In this document: positions 30,729 through 39,208 of the stretch, in pieces
Numbering within the stretch: the stretch's first letter is position 1
Layout: each line of letters starts with the position of its first letter
From: Planosporangium mesophilum
GTDB lineage: Bacteria; Actinomycetota; Actinomycetes; Mycobacteriales; Micromonosporaceae
Direction of reading: 5' to 3'
Length of the DNA stretch: 64,000 nt
Assembly (NCBI RefSeq): GCF_016863255.1
Contig: NZ_BOON01000032.1
Span: 62,001-126,000 of the forward strand
Position numbers and translations under genes: made by a program
Notes under the pieces: model-generated
Seen by the model: only the letters and a program-made list of their open reading frames with translations
What the model was told of the DNA's origin: nothing
Databases searched by the model: none

Positions 30729-31454
30729 TCAGGCGAGAGCCGTCGCCAGGGTGACCACGGAGGCCGCGATCAGCCCGCCGAGGACGATGAGGCGGAACCG
30801 GGCGACGCTGACCAGCGCGAAGATCTTGTTGCCCAGGTACCACCCGGCGAGCACGGCCGGCACCCCGACCAGCGCGACGGTGCCCACGCTCCGGTTGACG
30901 TGGCCGGTAACGGCGAACCCGAGCACTCCGATCGTCCCGCAGCCGGCGAAGACCGCGGCGAGGGTCGCCCGGAAGGGGCGCGGTGGGAACTCCATGGCCT
31001 GGAACGCGGCGACCAGCGGCGGGCCGTTCACCCCGATCGACGTGGTCAGCGCACCGCAGACCAGCCCGACGACCGCCGTCGTGGCGACCCCGCCGGGCAC
31101 CCGGAACCCACGCCAGGTCATCAGCGTGAAGACGAGTACCACGAGTGCGATGCCCACGGTCAGGACGCGCGCCGGCAGGGCCGTCAGCGCCAGCAGCCCG
31201 AGCGGCATGCCGACGACCGCCGCGACGAGAACGCGTGCGACCGTACGCCACCGGACGAAGCCCCGGTCGTGCAGCGCGGTCACGCTGGTGAGCAGGACGG
31301 CCACCATCGACGACCCGACGACGGCGGCGCGCGGACCCGAGACCAGGGCCAGCAGCGGGACCGCGACGAGGGAGAACCCGAACCCGCTCACCGCCTGGGC
31401 GAACGCGGCGACCAGCAGGATTGCGAACGCGGCGGCGATCTGTGCGAGCTCCAC
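30729..31454 (-). CDS. TauE/SafE-family membrane permease
   Basis: 241-residue membrane protein with seven to eight hydrophobic segments, including the first-repeat FAQAVSGFGFSLVAVPLL and the second-repeat TSIGVNGPPLVAAFQAM, the two re-entrant signatures of the TauE/SafE/DUF81 family. Members export sulfite, sulfoacetate or related small organic acids, but the substrate here is not indicated by neighbours. GTG start at 31454. A terminator hairpin separates it from copC upstream, so it is probably transcribed on its own. Confidence 0.85.
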   Translation of the reverse strand: MELAQIAAAFAILLVAAFAQAVSGFGFSLVAVPLLALVSGPRAAVVGSSMVAVLLTSVTALHDRGFVRWRTVARVLVAAVVGMPLGLLALTALPARVLTVGIALVVLVFTLMTWRGFRVPGGVATTAVVGLVCGALTTSIGVNGPPLVAAFQAMEFPPRPFRATLAAVFAGCGTIGVLGFAVTGHVNRSVGTVALVGVPAVLAGWYLGNKIFALVSVARFRLIVLGGLIAASVVTLATALA

Positions 31455-31478
31455 GTGCTTCGGGCAACCAATCGGCGA

Positions 31479-31510
31479 GATCCACGGCGTCCGACCGGAC
31501 GCCGTGGATC
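31479..31510 (-). terminator. Terminator hairpin after the copC-like gene
   Basis: 15-bp perfect stem GATCCACGGCGTCCG with CGGACGCCGTGGATC and a 2-nt gap, 4 bp past the copC stop codon on the minus strand. Confidence 0.75.
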
Positions 31511-31513
31511 ACC

Positions 31514-32068
31514 CTACCGACGGGCGGTCCGGTTGCGGACGGTCGCTACGACGGTCGCGGTCGCCATGCCGATGAGGGCGACCAGCCCGATCCACGGTAG
31601 GGCCGCCAGCACCGGGTTCGAGCGGGCCTGGACGGCGCCGCCGGTCGTCGACAGCGCCGGCAGGGCCCGGCCCGCGCACGCGGCCGGGGCGGCCGGTGGC
31701 TGGCCCGACGGCAGGACCTGGAAGTAGTACCGGCTCTGCTGCGGATCCCCGTCCGCGGCCACGGTGGAGTACGACACGGCGTACGTGCCCGGTTGCCGCA
31801 GCTCGGCGACGGACAGGCAGAGCGTGGCTCCGTTCACCAGCAGCGGCCGGCCGACGGCGACCGGCTTGTCTCCCGGGCCGGCGACGCTGACCCGGTGCGG
31901 GCCGGCGCCGCGCAGCGGGGCGAACGTCAGGCCGATCACGCGGGCACCGGGGGCGACCTTGTCACCAGGGCCGGGTGACGCGCTGACCAGGGCACTGTGC
32001 GCCGACGCCGGCGCCGGGACGGCGAGCGCCCCCGCGACCAGCGCCAGGATGATCAGAAGTCGGCGCAT
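31514..32068 (-). CDS. CopC-domain exported protein with C-terminal membrane anchor
   Basis: 184-residue protein: signal peptide (MRRLLIILALVAGALAVPAPASA), a CopC-type beta domain beginning at the mature HSALVSASPGPGD, with GTYAVSYSTVAADGDPQQ near its end, a Pro/Ala linker and a C-terminal helix (AALPWIGLVALIGMATATVVA). Mature N-terminal His is the usual copper ligand. Start ATG at 32068 overlaps the end of the SOD-like gene by 16 bp. Probably binds copper at the outer membrane face and may hand it to, or protect, the SOD-like lipoprotein (inference). Confidence 0.85.
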   Translation of the reverse strand: MRRLLIILALVAGALAVPAPASAHSALVSASPGPGDKVAPGARVIGLTFAPLRGAGPHRVSVAGPGDKPVAVGRPLLVNGATLCLSVAELRQPGTYAVSYSTVAADGDPQQSRYYFQVLPSGQPPAAPAACAGRALPALSTTGGAVQARSNPVLAALPWIGLVALIGMATATVVATVRNRTARR

Positions 32069-32640
32069 GCCAGCCGGTTGTCCATCGCGTCCATGGGGTG
32101 GACCACCAGCGCGCGGGCGCCGTCGCCGACCTTGCGGTCGTTGTGTACGGTCGCCGTCCCCGCACCCGCGGCGTCGGCGGTGAAGCCCAGGTGAACCTCG
32201 TTGGGGGGCGTGGCCGGGCCGGCCGGGTCGAACATGAAGTGCGGGCCGCCGTTGCCCTTGGCGCAGGCCTGGGCGTGCAGGTGGGCCATGTACTCCTGGC
32301 CGGGTGTGAGCCCGGTCATCCTGACCGTGACCGTCGTACCCGTACCGTCCTGCGCCAGCCAAGCGGTGCCTGCCGCGGCGTCGGTACCGGGCGGCCGGGT
32401 GTCCAGCAGCGTGAAGGCGGACTTCTTGGCGCCGTCGATCCGGTCCGCCGGGGTGGCGGACGGGTCGGACATCGGCATCCGGGACGCCGTGGGGCCCGAT
32501 GACATGGTCGAGTGATCGTTATCCGAGCCGTGCGTCGTCGCGCCGCAGCCACCAGCGAGGGCCGCGGCGGCCAGCAGCCCGGCGGCCACGGCGGCCGCCC
32601 GTACCGGTCGGCGGGTGCGCGTTACTGAAGAGAAACTCAC
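32053..32640 (-). CDS. Cu/Zn superoxide dismutase-like lipoprotein
   Basis: 195-residue predicted lipoprotein (lipobox LAGGCG, about residues 28-33) with a SOD_Cu-like beta barrel: HLH in YMAHLHAQAC, a PHFMFDP block matching the GGHFNP region, VHLGF where the zinc loop should be, and RALVVHPMDAMDNRLACADF at the end. Four copper-type histidines are visible, but the zinc-loop Asp is not evident, so it may be copper-only or non-catalytic. GTG start. Overlaps and is probably coupled to the copC-like gene. Confidence 0.75.
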   Translation of the reverse strand: MSFSSVTRTRRPVRAAAVAAGLLAAAALAGGCGATTHGSDNDHSTMSSGPTASRMPMSDPSATPADRIDGAKKSAFTLLDTRPPGTDAAAGTAWLAQDGTGTTVTVRMTGLTPGQEYMAHLHAQACAKGNGGPHFMFDPAGPATPPNEVHLGFTADAAGAGTATVHNDRKVGDGARALVVHPMDAMDNRLACADF

Positions 32641-32680
32641 GTCAGGTAGTCGTCCGGTGGGCCGGAAAGGTTCCGGTACG

Positions 32681-33655
32681 TCAGGAGTCGGTCATGAGCT
32701 GCCTCGTGACGTCGGCGCAGACGCCGGCACCGTACGACAGCCCGCGTGACCCGTCGTACCGGGTGAGGACGGAAAGGACCCACCGGTCCTGGACGGCCAG
32801 GCAGGCGACGTGCCAGCTGCCGTCGGCGTTGATCAGCGTCCAGCCGTTCTTGATCGCGGTGGTCGCGGCGGTGCTGGCGGGCAGGGCGTCGACGACGCCG
32901 AACCGGCCCTCGCCGCGTACCTGACGCATCTGGGTGAGGATCCAGGGCGTCCAGGTACGGCCGGCGGCGCGCCCGTCCGCGACGCACAGGCCGAGCCGGG
33001 CGGCGTCGTCCGCGGTGACCTGGGTCCTGCTCCACCAGCCGTTGACCGCGGTGGTGCCGGTCAGGCCGCAGGTCGAGATCATGCGGCTGACCACGGCGTT
33101 GCCGCCGTCGAGCCGGTAGATGTCCTCGGCGGCCAGGTCGTCGCTGTCACGGATCATGGTGGTCAGCTCGGCCAGGCGTTGCTGGGTGGGGGTCCCGCCG
33201 CCGGCGGCCTGCTGTCGCAGGTAGTCCGCCGCGATCCAGACCTTGATCATCGACTCGGTACTGCTGGTGGCGTCGGCGTGGTTGGCCGAGCCGGAGATGG
33301 CGCCGGTCCGGCGGTCCAGCAGCGACCAGGACAGGAAGCCGTCGACGCTCACGTCCACGGTCCGGGGCGTCAGCACGGGAGCGCCGGCGGCAGCGGTACT
33401 CGCGGCCGATCCGGCCGGTACACCGCCGCGTCCGGCGTGGGCGGCGGCGGACAGCCGGTGGCCGGCGACGACGACCCCGGCGGTGCCGACGCAGGCCAGC
33501 AGGACCGCCACCAGAGCCAGCCGGCCGGGCAGGCGCCGCCGGCGCTGGGGCGTACGGGTGCTGGGCGTCGCGGCGGCCGCGGAGCGGTAGACCGTGCCGC
33601 GCGGTCGCTGCGGGGAGGTCGGGCGCGGCGGCCCGTCCCACCTCGGGTTGTTCAC
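32681..33655 (-). CDS. Membrane-anchored serine hydrolase of the class A beta-lactamase/PBP fold
   Basis: 324-residue protein with a cytoplasmic Pro/Arg-rich N-terminus, one signal-anchor helix (ALVAVLLACVGTAGVVVAG, about 47-65) and an extracellular penicillin-recognising fold. The SxxK motif is in STESMIKVWIAADYL; SDD replaces the SDN triad, and KNG (AIKNGW) stands where KTG is expected. These changes argue against a true beta-lactamase; a D,D-peptidase-like or binding role is more likely. Long poorly ordered linker between anchor and domain. GTG start at 33655. Confidence 0.75.
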   Translation of the reverse strand: MNNPRWDGPPRPTSPQRPRGTVYRSAAAATPSTRTPQRRRRLPGRLALVAVLLACVGTAGVVVAGHRLSAAAHAGRGGVPAGSAASTAAAGAPVLTPRTVDVSVDGFLSWSLLDRRTGAISGSANHADATSSTESMIKVWIAADYLRQQAAGGGTPTQQRLAELTTMIRDSDDLAAEDIYRLDGGNAVVSRMISTCGLTGTTAVNGWWSRTQVTADDAARLGLCVADGRAAGRTWTPWILTQMRQVRGEGRFGVVDALPASTAATTAIKNGWTLINADGSWHVACLAVQDRWVLSVLTRYDGSRGLSYGAGVCADVTRQLMTDS

Positions 33656-33874
33656 TAGTTGCGCTCTCTCTTACCGGTACCGGGGCGAGGGACGTCCCCA
33701 GGGTCAGCGGCCGCGATGTGGCGGGCGTCAGGACGACGTTCGAGAAGTGTGAAGATCACCCAGGCCCCGCCGCTGCGGCACGCTTACACGACCTTTACGT
33801 GGGCTTTGCCGGATGCCAGCAGCCGGTGGGCAATCTGTAGCGGGTATCACCCCGACTCTGAGGAGCACGAACCG

Positions 33875-34303
33875 ATGAGACTGACTCGCAAGGTATTCGT
33901 CGTCGGCGCGGTCACGGCCGGCCTGCTGGGCGCGGGCGCCACCGCCGCCGTGGCCGCCACCCCGACGGCGGACAACGGCGCCGGTCGCCGGCCGGTCGCC
34001 GACGTCCAGCACCGGATCGACCAGCGCCTGGACAGGGTCACCGCGCGCACGGCCGAGGCCCGCAAGCGCGTCGACGCCAACCAGAAGCTGACCGCCGCGG
34101 AGAAGGCCAAGCTCAACGCCGACCTCGACAAGCTGGTCGCCGACGCGGCCACCGCCCGGAAGCAGGTCGACGCAGCCACCGACCGCGCCGGGCTGAAGGC
34201 CGCCAAGCCGGCACTGCAGGCGGTGAAGGCCGACGTCCAGCAGTTGCGTACCGATCGGAAGGCCGTCCGGGACGCCCACCGGACGCCCACCCCGGCCAAG
34301 TGA
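33875..34303 (+). CDS. Small secreted alpha-helical protein
   Basis: 142-residue exported protein. The signal peptide VFVVGAVTAGLLGAGATAAVAATP is followed by a charged, Ala/Lys-rich helical body (DVQHRIDQRLDRVTARTAEARKR and similar), likely coiled coil, without cysteines. AGGAG lies 9 bases before the ATG at 33875. Proteins of this appearance are common and uncharacterised in actinomycetes. It stands alone between the serine hydrolase gene and the hairpin repeat array. Confidence 0.75.
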   Translation: MRLTRKVFVVGAVTAGLLGAGATAAVAATPTADNGAGRRPVADVQHRIDQRLDRVTARTAEARKRVDANQKLTAAEKAKLNADLDKLVADAATARKQVDAATDRAGLKAAKPALQAVKADVQQLRTDRKAVRDAHRTPTPAK

Positions 34304-34340
34304 TCGCGGACGGACCGCCCCGGCGTTCGGGCGCCGGGGT

Positions 34341-34437
34341 GGCACCGTCAACCGGCCGTGCCGCCGGGGCGGCACCGTCAACCGGCCGTGCCGCCGCGGC
34401 GGCACCGTCAACCGGCCGTGCCGCCGGGGCGGCACCG
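34341..34437. repeat. Three 30-bp tandem repeats, each a hairpin
   Basis: Units at 34341-34370, 34371-34400 and 34401-34430 begin GGCACCGTCAACCGGCC and are followed by a 7-bp partial copy; they differ by a single base. Across unit borders GGCGGCAC pairs with GTGCCGCC, making successive hairpins with 12-nt loops. The array lies between the secreted helical protein and the response regulator. It has no spacers, so it is not CRISPR. Confidence 0.9.
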
Positions 34438-34481
34438 ACGGCGCGTTGGGCCGGGGCGTCGAGGCCACCGGGGCAGCCGGC

Positions 34482-35216
34482 ATGATGGGCGGCGTGACCG
34501 AGCGAGCGACGGGCAGGGGAGCCGAGCAGACCGCGGGCAAGGGGCTCGTCCTCGTCGTGGAGGACGAGCGGCCCATCGCCGACCTGGTCCGGCTGTACCT
34601 GGCCCGCGACGGCTTCGGGGTACACGTCGAGCACGACGGGGCCGCGGGGCTCGCCGCGGCGCGCCGGCTGCGGCCGGTCGCCTGCATCCTCGACATCGCC
34701 CTGCCGGGCCTGGACGGTACCGACGTGTGCCGGCGGCTGCGGGAGGCCGGCGACTGGACGCCTGTCATCTTCCTCACCGCCCGTGACGACGAGATCGACC
34801 GGATCGTCGGCCTCGAACTGGGCGCCGACGACTACGTCACCAAGCCGTTCAGTCCACGCGAGCTGGTCGCCCGGGTCAAGGCGCTGCTGCGGCGCGCGGC
34901 CGGACCGCAGGGGGAGGATCCGGTACGCCGGCTCGGGCCGATCACGGTCGACCCCGGCCGGCGCCTCGTCGACGTCGGCGGCACCCCGGTCACGCTGACG
35001 CCGACCGAGTTCGACCTGCTCGGGCACCTCGTCAGCCGGCCGGGCAGGGTCTTCACCCGCGAGGAGCTGCTCGCCTCGGTCTGGGGGTACGCCGCGCACG
35101 CCGGTACCCGTACCGTCGACGTCCACGTCGCACAGCTGCGCGGCAAGCTCGGTGACGCCGCCGCCCTGATCCACACGGTGCGCGGGGTCGGTTACACCGC
35201 CGACGACCGCCGATGA
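34482..35216 (+). CDS. OmpR-family response regulator
   Basis: 244-residue two-domain regulator. The receiver has the acidic VVEDER, the phospho-Asp in ACILDIALPGLDG, switch Thr in IFLTARD and Lys in YVTKPFSPREL. The C-terminal winged helix has TPTEFDLLGHLVSRPGRVFTREELL and the wing GVGYTADDRR. The start is uncertain: ATG 34482, or GTG 34494. Its stop overlaps the kinase start (ATGA at 35213). Target genes unknown; wall-related genes downstream are possible. Confidence 0.92.
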   Translation: MMGGVTERATGRGAEQTAGKGLVLVVEDERPIADLVRLYLARDGFGVHVEHDGAAGLAAARRLRPVACILDIALPGLDGTDVCRRLREAGDWTPVIFLTARDDEIDRIVGLELGADDYVTKPFSPRELVARVKALLRRAAGPQGEDPVRRLGPITVDPGRRLVDVGGTPVTLTPTEFDLLGHLVSRPGRVFTREELLASVWGYAAHAGTRTVDVHVAQLRGKLGDAAALIHTVRGVGYTADDRR

Positions 35217-36565
35217 TCCGTACCTTCTCCGCCCGGGCGATCCTGGTCACCTGCCTGACCGCGGTGGTCTCCGTGATGGTGACCACGGCGGTGGCGCTGC
35301 CGGTCGCGGTCGCCTCGGCCAATCGCCAGGCCAGGCAGGGGCTCGACGAGAAGGCCACCCTGGTGGGTGACGTACTGGTGAGCGCCCGGCCGGCCGAGCG
35401 GGAAAATCTGGTACGCGGCCTGCGCCAGCAGAGGATCCAGGTGTACCTGGTCCGCCGGGGCGTGGTCGACAGGCCCGGCCTGCCGCCGCGGGTCGTGAAG
35501 GCGGTCGCGGCCGGGCTGCCGGTGGACCAGCGGGCCACGATCGACGGGCAGCAGATGCTCGTCGCGGGGCGGCCCCTCGCGGCCAAGGGCAACAGCACAG
35601 CCGACGGCAATGGCGTCGTGCTGACCCGGCAGGCGGTCACCGGTACCGCCGGTCTGGTCCTGGGCAATCTCTGGCTCGCGCTCGTGGCCGGCCTGGTCGC
35701 GGGGTTGGCCGCCGGTGTCCTGCTGGCACGGCTGGTGACGACGCCGATCCGGGAGGCCGCCGCGGCGGCCGGGCGGCTGCGCTCCGGTGACCACACGGTA
35801 CGGCTGGCGGTCCGGTCGCCGGCCGAGGTGGCCGACCTGGCCGAGTCGTTCAACCAGCTCGCGGCGGCCCTGGCCACCAGCGAGGGACGCCAGCGCGACT
35901 TCCTGCTGTCGGTCTCCCACGAACTGCGGACCCCGCTGACGACCATTCGCGGGTACGCGGAGGCCCTCGCCGACGGCGTCGTCGGCCCCGACGGGGCGCC
36001 GAAGGCCGGCCACACCATGCTCGACGAGGCCGACCGGCTCGACCGGCTCATCTCCGACCTGCTCGTGCTGGCCCGGCTGGAGGCGGCCGACCTGCCGGTC
36101 GAGCCGATCCCGGTCGACCTGGTCGAGCTGATCGGGGCGGCGGCCGAGGCGTGGGGTGGTCGCTGCGCCCCGGTCGGCGTGGTGCTGGGTACCGAACTGC
36201 CCGACGCCCCCGTCGTGGTGCGCACCGACCCCGGGCGGATCCGGCAGGTCGTGGACGGCCTCTGCGAGAACGCGCTGCGGGTCGTACCGGCCGGTGCGCC
36301 GCTGGTACTCGCGGTACGGCCCGGCCCGGACTCGGGCGTGGTGGAGGTACGCGACGGCGGCCCCGGCTTCACCGACGACGACCTGGCCGTGGCGTTCGAG
36401 CGGGGTGCCCTGTACCAGCGGTACCGCGGCGTCCGGAAAGTCGGCAGCGGGCTGGGGCTGGCCCTGGCCGCGCGACTGGTGCGCCGGCTGGGCGGCGCGA
36501 TCGAGGCCGGTCACGCACCGGAGGGCGGCGCCAGGTTCACCGTGACGCTCCCGTACGCGCGCTAG
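35213..36565 (+). CDS. Sensor histidine kinase
   Basis: 450-residue membrane kinase: TM1 about 8-32, a ~110-residue extracellular sensor region, TM2 (NLWLALVAGLVAGLAAGVLL) running into a HAMP domain, a HisKA box with phospho-His in LLSVSHELRTPLTTIRGYAEA, and an HATPase domain with N box GLCENALR and G boxes RDGGPGF and GSGLGLALA. Translationally coupled to its response regulator. Its TAG stop shares the palindrome CTAG with the convergent DUF1501 stop. Confidence 0.94.
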   Translation: MIRTFSARAILVTCLTAVVSVMVTTAVALPVAVASANRQARQGLDEKATLVGDVLVSARPAERENLVRGLRQQRIQVYLVRRGVVDRPGLPPRVVKAVAAGLPVDQRATIDGQQMLVAGRPLAAKGNSTADGNGVVLTRQAVTGTAGLVLGNLWLALVAGLVAGLAAGVLLARLVTTPIREAAAAAGRLRSGDHTVRLAVRSPAEVADLAESFNQLAAALATSEGRQRDFLLSVSHELRTPLTTIRGYAEALADGVVGPDGAPKAGHTMLDEADRLDRLISDLLVLARLEAADLPVEPIPVDLVELIGAAAEAWGGRCAPVGVVLGTELPDAPVVVRTDPGRIRQVVDGLCENALRVVPAGAPLVLAVRPGPDSGVVEVRDGGPGFTDDDLAVAFERGALYQRYRGVRKVGSGLGLALAARLVRRLGGAIEAGHAPEGGARFTVTLPYAR

Positions 36566-37824
36566 GCGAGCAGGCCGTCGATCCGGCCGGACCAGCCGCC
36601 CAGGACCTTCCCCGGATCGGTGTGCAGGACACCGTCGAGCAGGCTGGCGTACGCGTCGCGGAAGTCGGTGGTGAACTTCAGGTCGCCGTCGTCGAGGTCG
36701 GTCAGGCTCGGCTGCCGACCGTAGAACCCGCCGCGTACCGGGGAGCCGAGCACGAACAGGTCGGACGCGGTGCCGTGGTCGGTGCCGTCGGAGGCGTTGG
36801 CCCGCACCCGCCGGCCGAACTCCGAGTAGACCGCGACCACCACCTTGCGGCCGGCGTCGGTACGGGCCATCCGGTCGGCGAACGCCGTCACCGCGCTGTC
36901 CAGTTCGGACAGTTGCCGGCGCTGGGCGATCTTCTCGTCGGCGTGGGTGTCGAACCCGCCGAGCGAGACCGAGAAGGCCCGGGTGGCGACGTTCGCCTCG
37001 ACACAGCGGGCGACCAGGTCGAGCTGGGCGGACAGGGCGGTGCGGCCACCGGTACCGGTGGCCTTGGGTTGGTTGTCGTCGGTGGCCGCACCGGACGACG
37101 GTGCGGGAGCCGCCGCCAGCTTGCCGACCATCGCGTCCACGGAGACCAGATCGGCGTACGCGCGGGCGGCGCGCGCCTGCAGCGGCGGCTCACCCGGCGC
37201 GGCCGTGCCGAAGCCGGCCAGCGTGGCGGGGGCCGGGCCCCGCGCCGGCACGCCGGCGCCGGAGACACCGCCCTCGCGCAGTGCGACGGCCGCGCCGGCG
37301 GTCGTCGCACCGGCGAGCACCGGCGGGAGCACCGGCTCGAAGGAGACCGCGTGGCGCGGGTCGCCGCCGGTCGCGTCCAGCCAACGACCCAGCCAGCCGG
37401 TGTTGCCGGGGCGGTCGGGCTGGCCGGTCTGCCAGATGTCCATGGATCGGAAGTGGCTGTGGTCCGGCTTGGGGTACCCGATACCCCGTACGATCGCCAG
37501 CCGGCCGGCGTCGAAGAGTCGCTTGAAGCCCGTCATGCCGGGGTTGAGGCCCAGGCTCTTGTCGAGGTGCAGCACCTCCTCGGGCCGGTACGCGAGATCG
37601 GGCCGGGCATCGTGGTAAGCCGGGTCCGCGTACGGGATGACCGTGTTGAGGCCGTCGTTGCCGCCGTAGAGGGTCACCAGGACCAGGGTCCGCGCGTCCG
37701 ACGGCCGGTCGCCGGCGGTCTCGAGGATGTGGCTGAGCCGGTACCCGACCGCCCCGGTGGCGAGCGTGGCGGCGCCCACGACACCGCTGGCGACGAGGAA
37801 CCTGCGGCGGGTCAGCATGTCCAT
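36562..37824 (-). CDS. DUF1501-family exported protein (Tat signal)
   Basis: 420-residue protein with a twin-arginine start (TRRRFLVASGVVGAATLATGAVG), then the alkaline-phosphatase-like DUF1501 fold: LVTLYGGNDGLNTVIPYADP, RSMDIWQTG, VSLGGFDTHADEK and VAVYSEFGRRVRANASDGTDHGTASDLFV, where metal-site histidines and aspartates cluster. Function of the family is not established; it is nearly always paired with DUF1800, as here (gene 11 bp upstream). Probably exported folded with a bound cofactor. Confidence 0.9.
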   Translation of the reverse strand: MDMLTRRRFLVASGVVGAATLATGAVGYRLSHILETAGDRPSDARTLVLVTLYGGNDGLNTVIPYADPAYHDARPDLAYRPEEVLHLDKSLGLNPGMTGFKRLFDAGRLAIVRGIGYPKPDHSHFRSMDIWQTGQPDRPGNTGWLGRWLDATGGDPRHAVSFEPVLPPVLAGATTAGAAVALREGGVSGAGVPARGPAPATLAGFGTAAPGEPPLQARAARAYADLVSVDAMVGKLAAAPAPSSGAATDDNQPKATGTGGRTALSAQLDLVARCVEANVATRAFSVSLGGFDTHADEKIAQRRQLSELDSAVTAFADRMARTDAGRKVVVAVYSEFGRRVRANASDGTDHGTASDLFVLGSPVRGGFYGRQPSLTDLDDGDLKFTTDFRDAYASLLDGVLHTDPGKVLGGWSGRIDGLLA

Positions 37825-37835
37825 TCGGCGTCTCC

Positions 37836-39152
37836 TCACATCACCGTGTACTCGGGGCTGGCCAGGCCCAGGGCGATCAGCCGGCGGACGTCGCCGGCGG
37901 CCGGGGCCAGGACCGTCCGGGTACGTTCGGTGAACGCGTCGACCACCAGCAGGCGGGCCAGCGCGTCGGATCGTTGCGCGACCGGTACGGCGGTGAGCCT
38001 GCCGGCCACACCCGGGTCGGCGTGGCCGGCGAGCAGGTCGGCCACGCGCAGCCGTACCTGTACGGCCGACGTGGACAGCCACGCGGTGCCGGCCGGCCAG
38101 CCGCCGACGCTCGGCGGTTTGAACGGGACCTGACCCAGCTGGTCCAGCCCCTGCAACAGCTGGCGTTGCTGCGCAGCGGGGAGCGCGCCGGGGCGGATGC
38201 CCAGCTGCCGCATGGCGCCGACGGCCCACTCCACCGGCTGCTTGACCAGCTGCCCTCGCGTAGAACCGAAGGCGGGGTCGGCCAGCACGGCCCGCAGCAG
38301 GGCGCCGACGTCACGGCCGGCCCGGTACGCGGTGACGAGACGATTGCCGGCGTCGGCCGGTACGGGGTCGCCGGACGCGTACCGCGACCACAGCCTCGCG
38401 GCCAGGAACTCGGCGTTGGCCGCCTGGGCGAGCAGGACGTCGGCGAGCCCGTCGGCGTCGAAGGCGCCGGTGGCGCCCAGGATCGTCTTCTGCCCGCCGT
38501 CGTGGCGCTTCGGGTCGAACACCGCCGTGCGCTGCGGCTGGTCGATCCGCCAGCCGGTGAGCGCCCGAGCGGCCTGCCGCACGTCGGCCTCGCCGTACCG
38601 GCCGATACCGAGGGTGAACAGCTCCATCAGCTCGCGGGCCAGGTTCTCGTTCGGCGCCCGTACCGTGTTCTTCTGCCCGTCCAGCCAGACGATCAGCGCC
38701 GGGTCCCGCAGCATCGCCTTGACCAGCACGCCGAAGTCGCCGGCACCGTACCGGTACAGCGTCTGCTGCTGAGTGAGCATCAGGTGGGCGTCGCGGACCT
38801 TCTCCACGGAGGTGGCCCAGTGGCCGTGCCAGTAGAAGGTCAGCTTCTCGCGCAGTTGGTGGTCGGCCTGGACCATCCGGTCCAGCCACCACAGCGTCAC
38901 CGTCGTGACCTGCTGGCGCTGCTGCTCGCGCGCCTTCTGCCGGGCGGCGGCGTCGGCCTTCGGGCCGGGTACCGCGACCGGTTCGAGCGCGGGCACGGGG
39001 GTACGGGCGGCGCCGGCGTCCTCGCCGGCCGGGGTGAACAGCGCGGTGACGGTCGCGTCGAGGCCGGCCCGCTCGGCGGCGTCGACGTCGTCGGCCCGAG
39101 GGCCGAAGGTGGCGCGGCGCAGCAGGTGCGCGAGCTCCGTGCGGGTGGCCAT
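37836..39152 (-). CDS. DUF1800-family protein
   Basis: 438-residue helical protein with the family opening HLLRRATFGP and the central LTFYWHGHWATS, NENLARELMELFTLGIGRYGEADVRQAARALTGWRID. No signal peptide is evident, so it may travel with its DUF1501 partner through the Tat system or act inside. Co-transcribed with the DUF1501 gene (11-bp gap). Function unknown; the pair is widespread in soil and aquatic bacteria. Confidence 0.9.
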   Translation of the reverse strand: MATRTELAHLLRRATFGPRADDVDAAERAGLDATVTALFTPAGEDAGAARTPVPALEPVAVPGPKADAAARQKAREQQRQQVTTVTLWWLDRMVQADHQLREKLTFYWHGHWATSVEKVRDAHLMLTQQQTLYRYGAGDFGVLVKAMLRDPALIVWLDGQKNTVRAPNENLARELMELFTLGIGRYGEADVRQAARALTGWRIDQPQRTAVFDPKRHDGGQKTILGATGAFDADGLADVLLAQAANAEFLAARLWSRYASGDPVPADAGNRLVTAYRAGRDVGALLRAVLADPAFGSTRGQLVKQPVEWAVGAMRQLGIRPGALPAAQQRQLLQGLDQLGQVPFKPPSVGGWPAGTAWLSTSAVQVRLRVADLLAGHADPGVAGRLTAVPVAQRSDALARLLVVDAFTERTRTVLAPAAGDVRRLIALGLASPEYTVM

Positions 39153-39208
39153 GGCCGGACTCTAGGGCGGGGATGTTCGGGTTCGGTAAGGCCCGGGTGC
39201 GGGCCGGG

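Noticed and set aside
32681-33655. Class A beta-lactamase conferring resistance
   Set aside because: The SxxK motif is present, but SDN and KTG are replaced by SDD and KNG, and the protein is membrane anchored. A penicillin-recognising fold without proven hydrolysis is the safer call.
34341-34437. CRISPR array
   Set aside because: The three repeats are contiguous with no spacers, and no cas gene is present.
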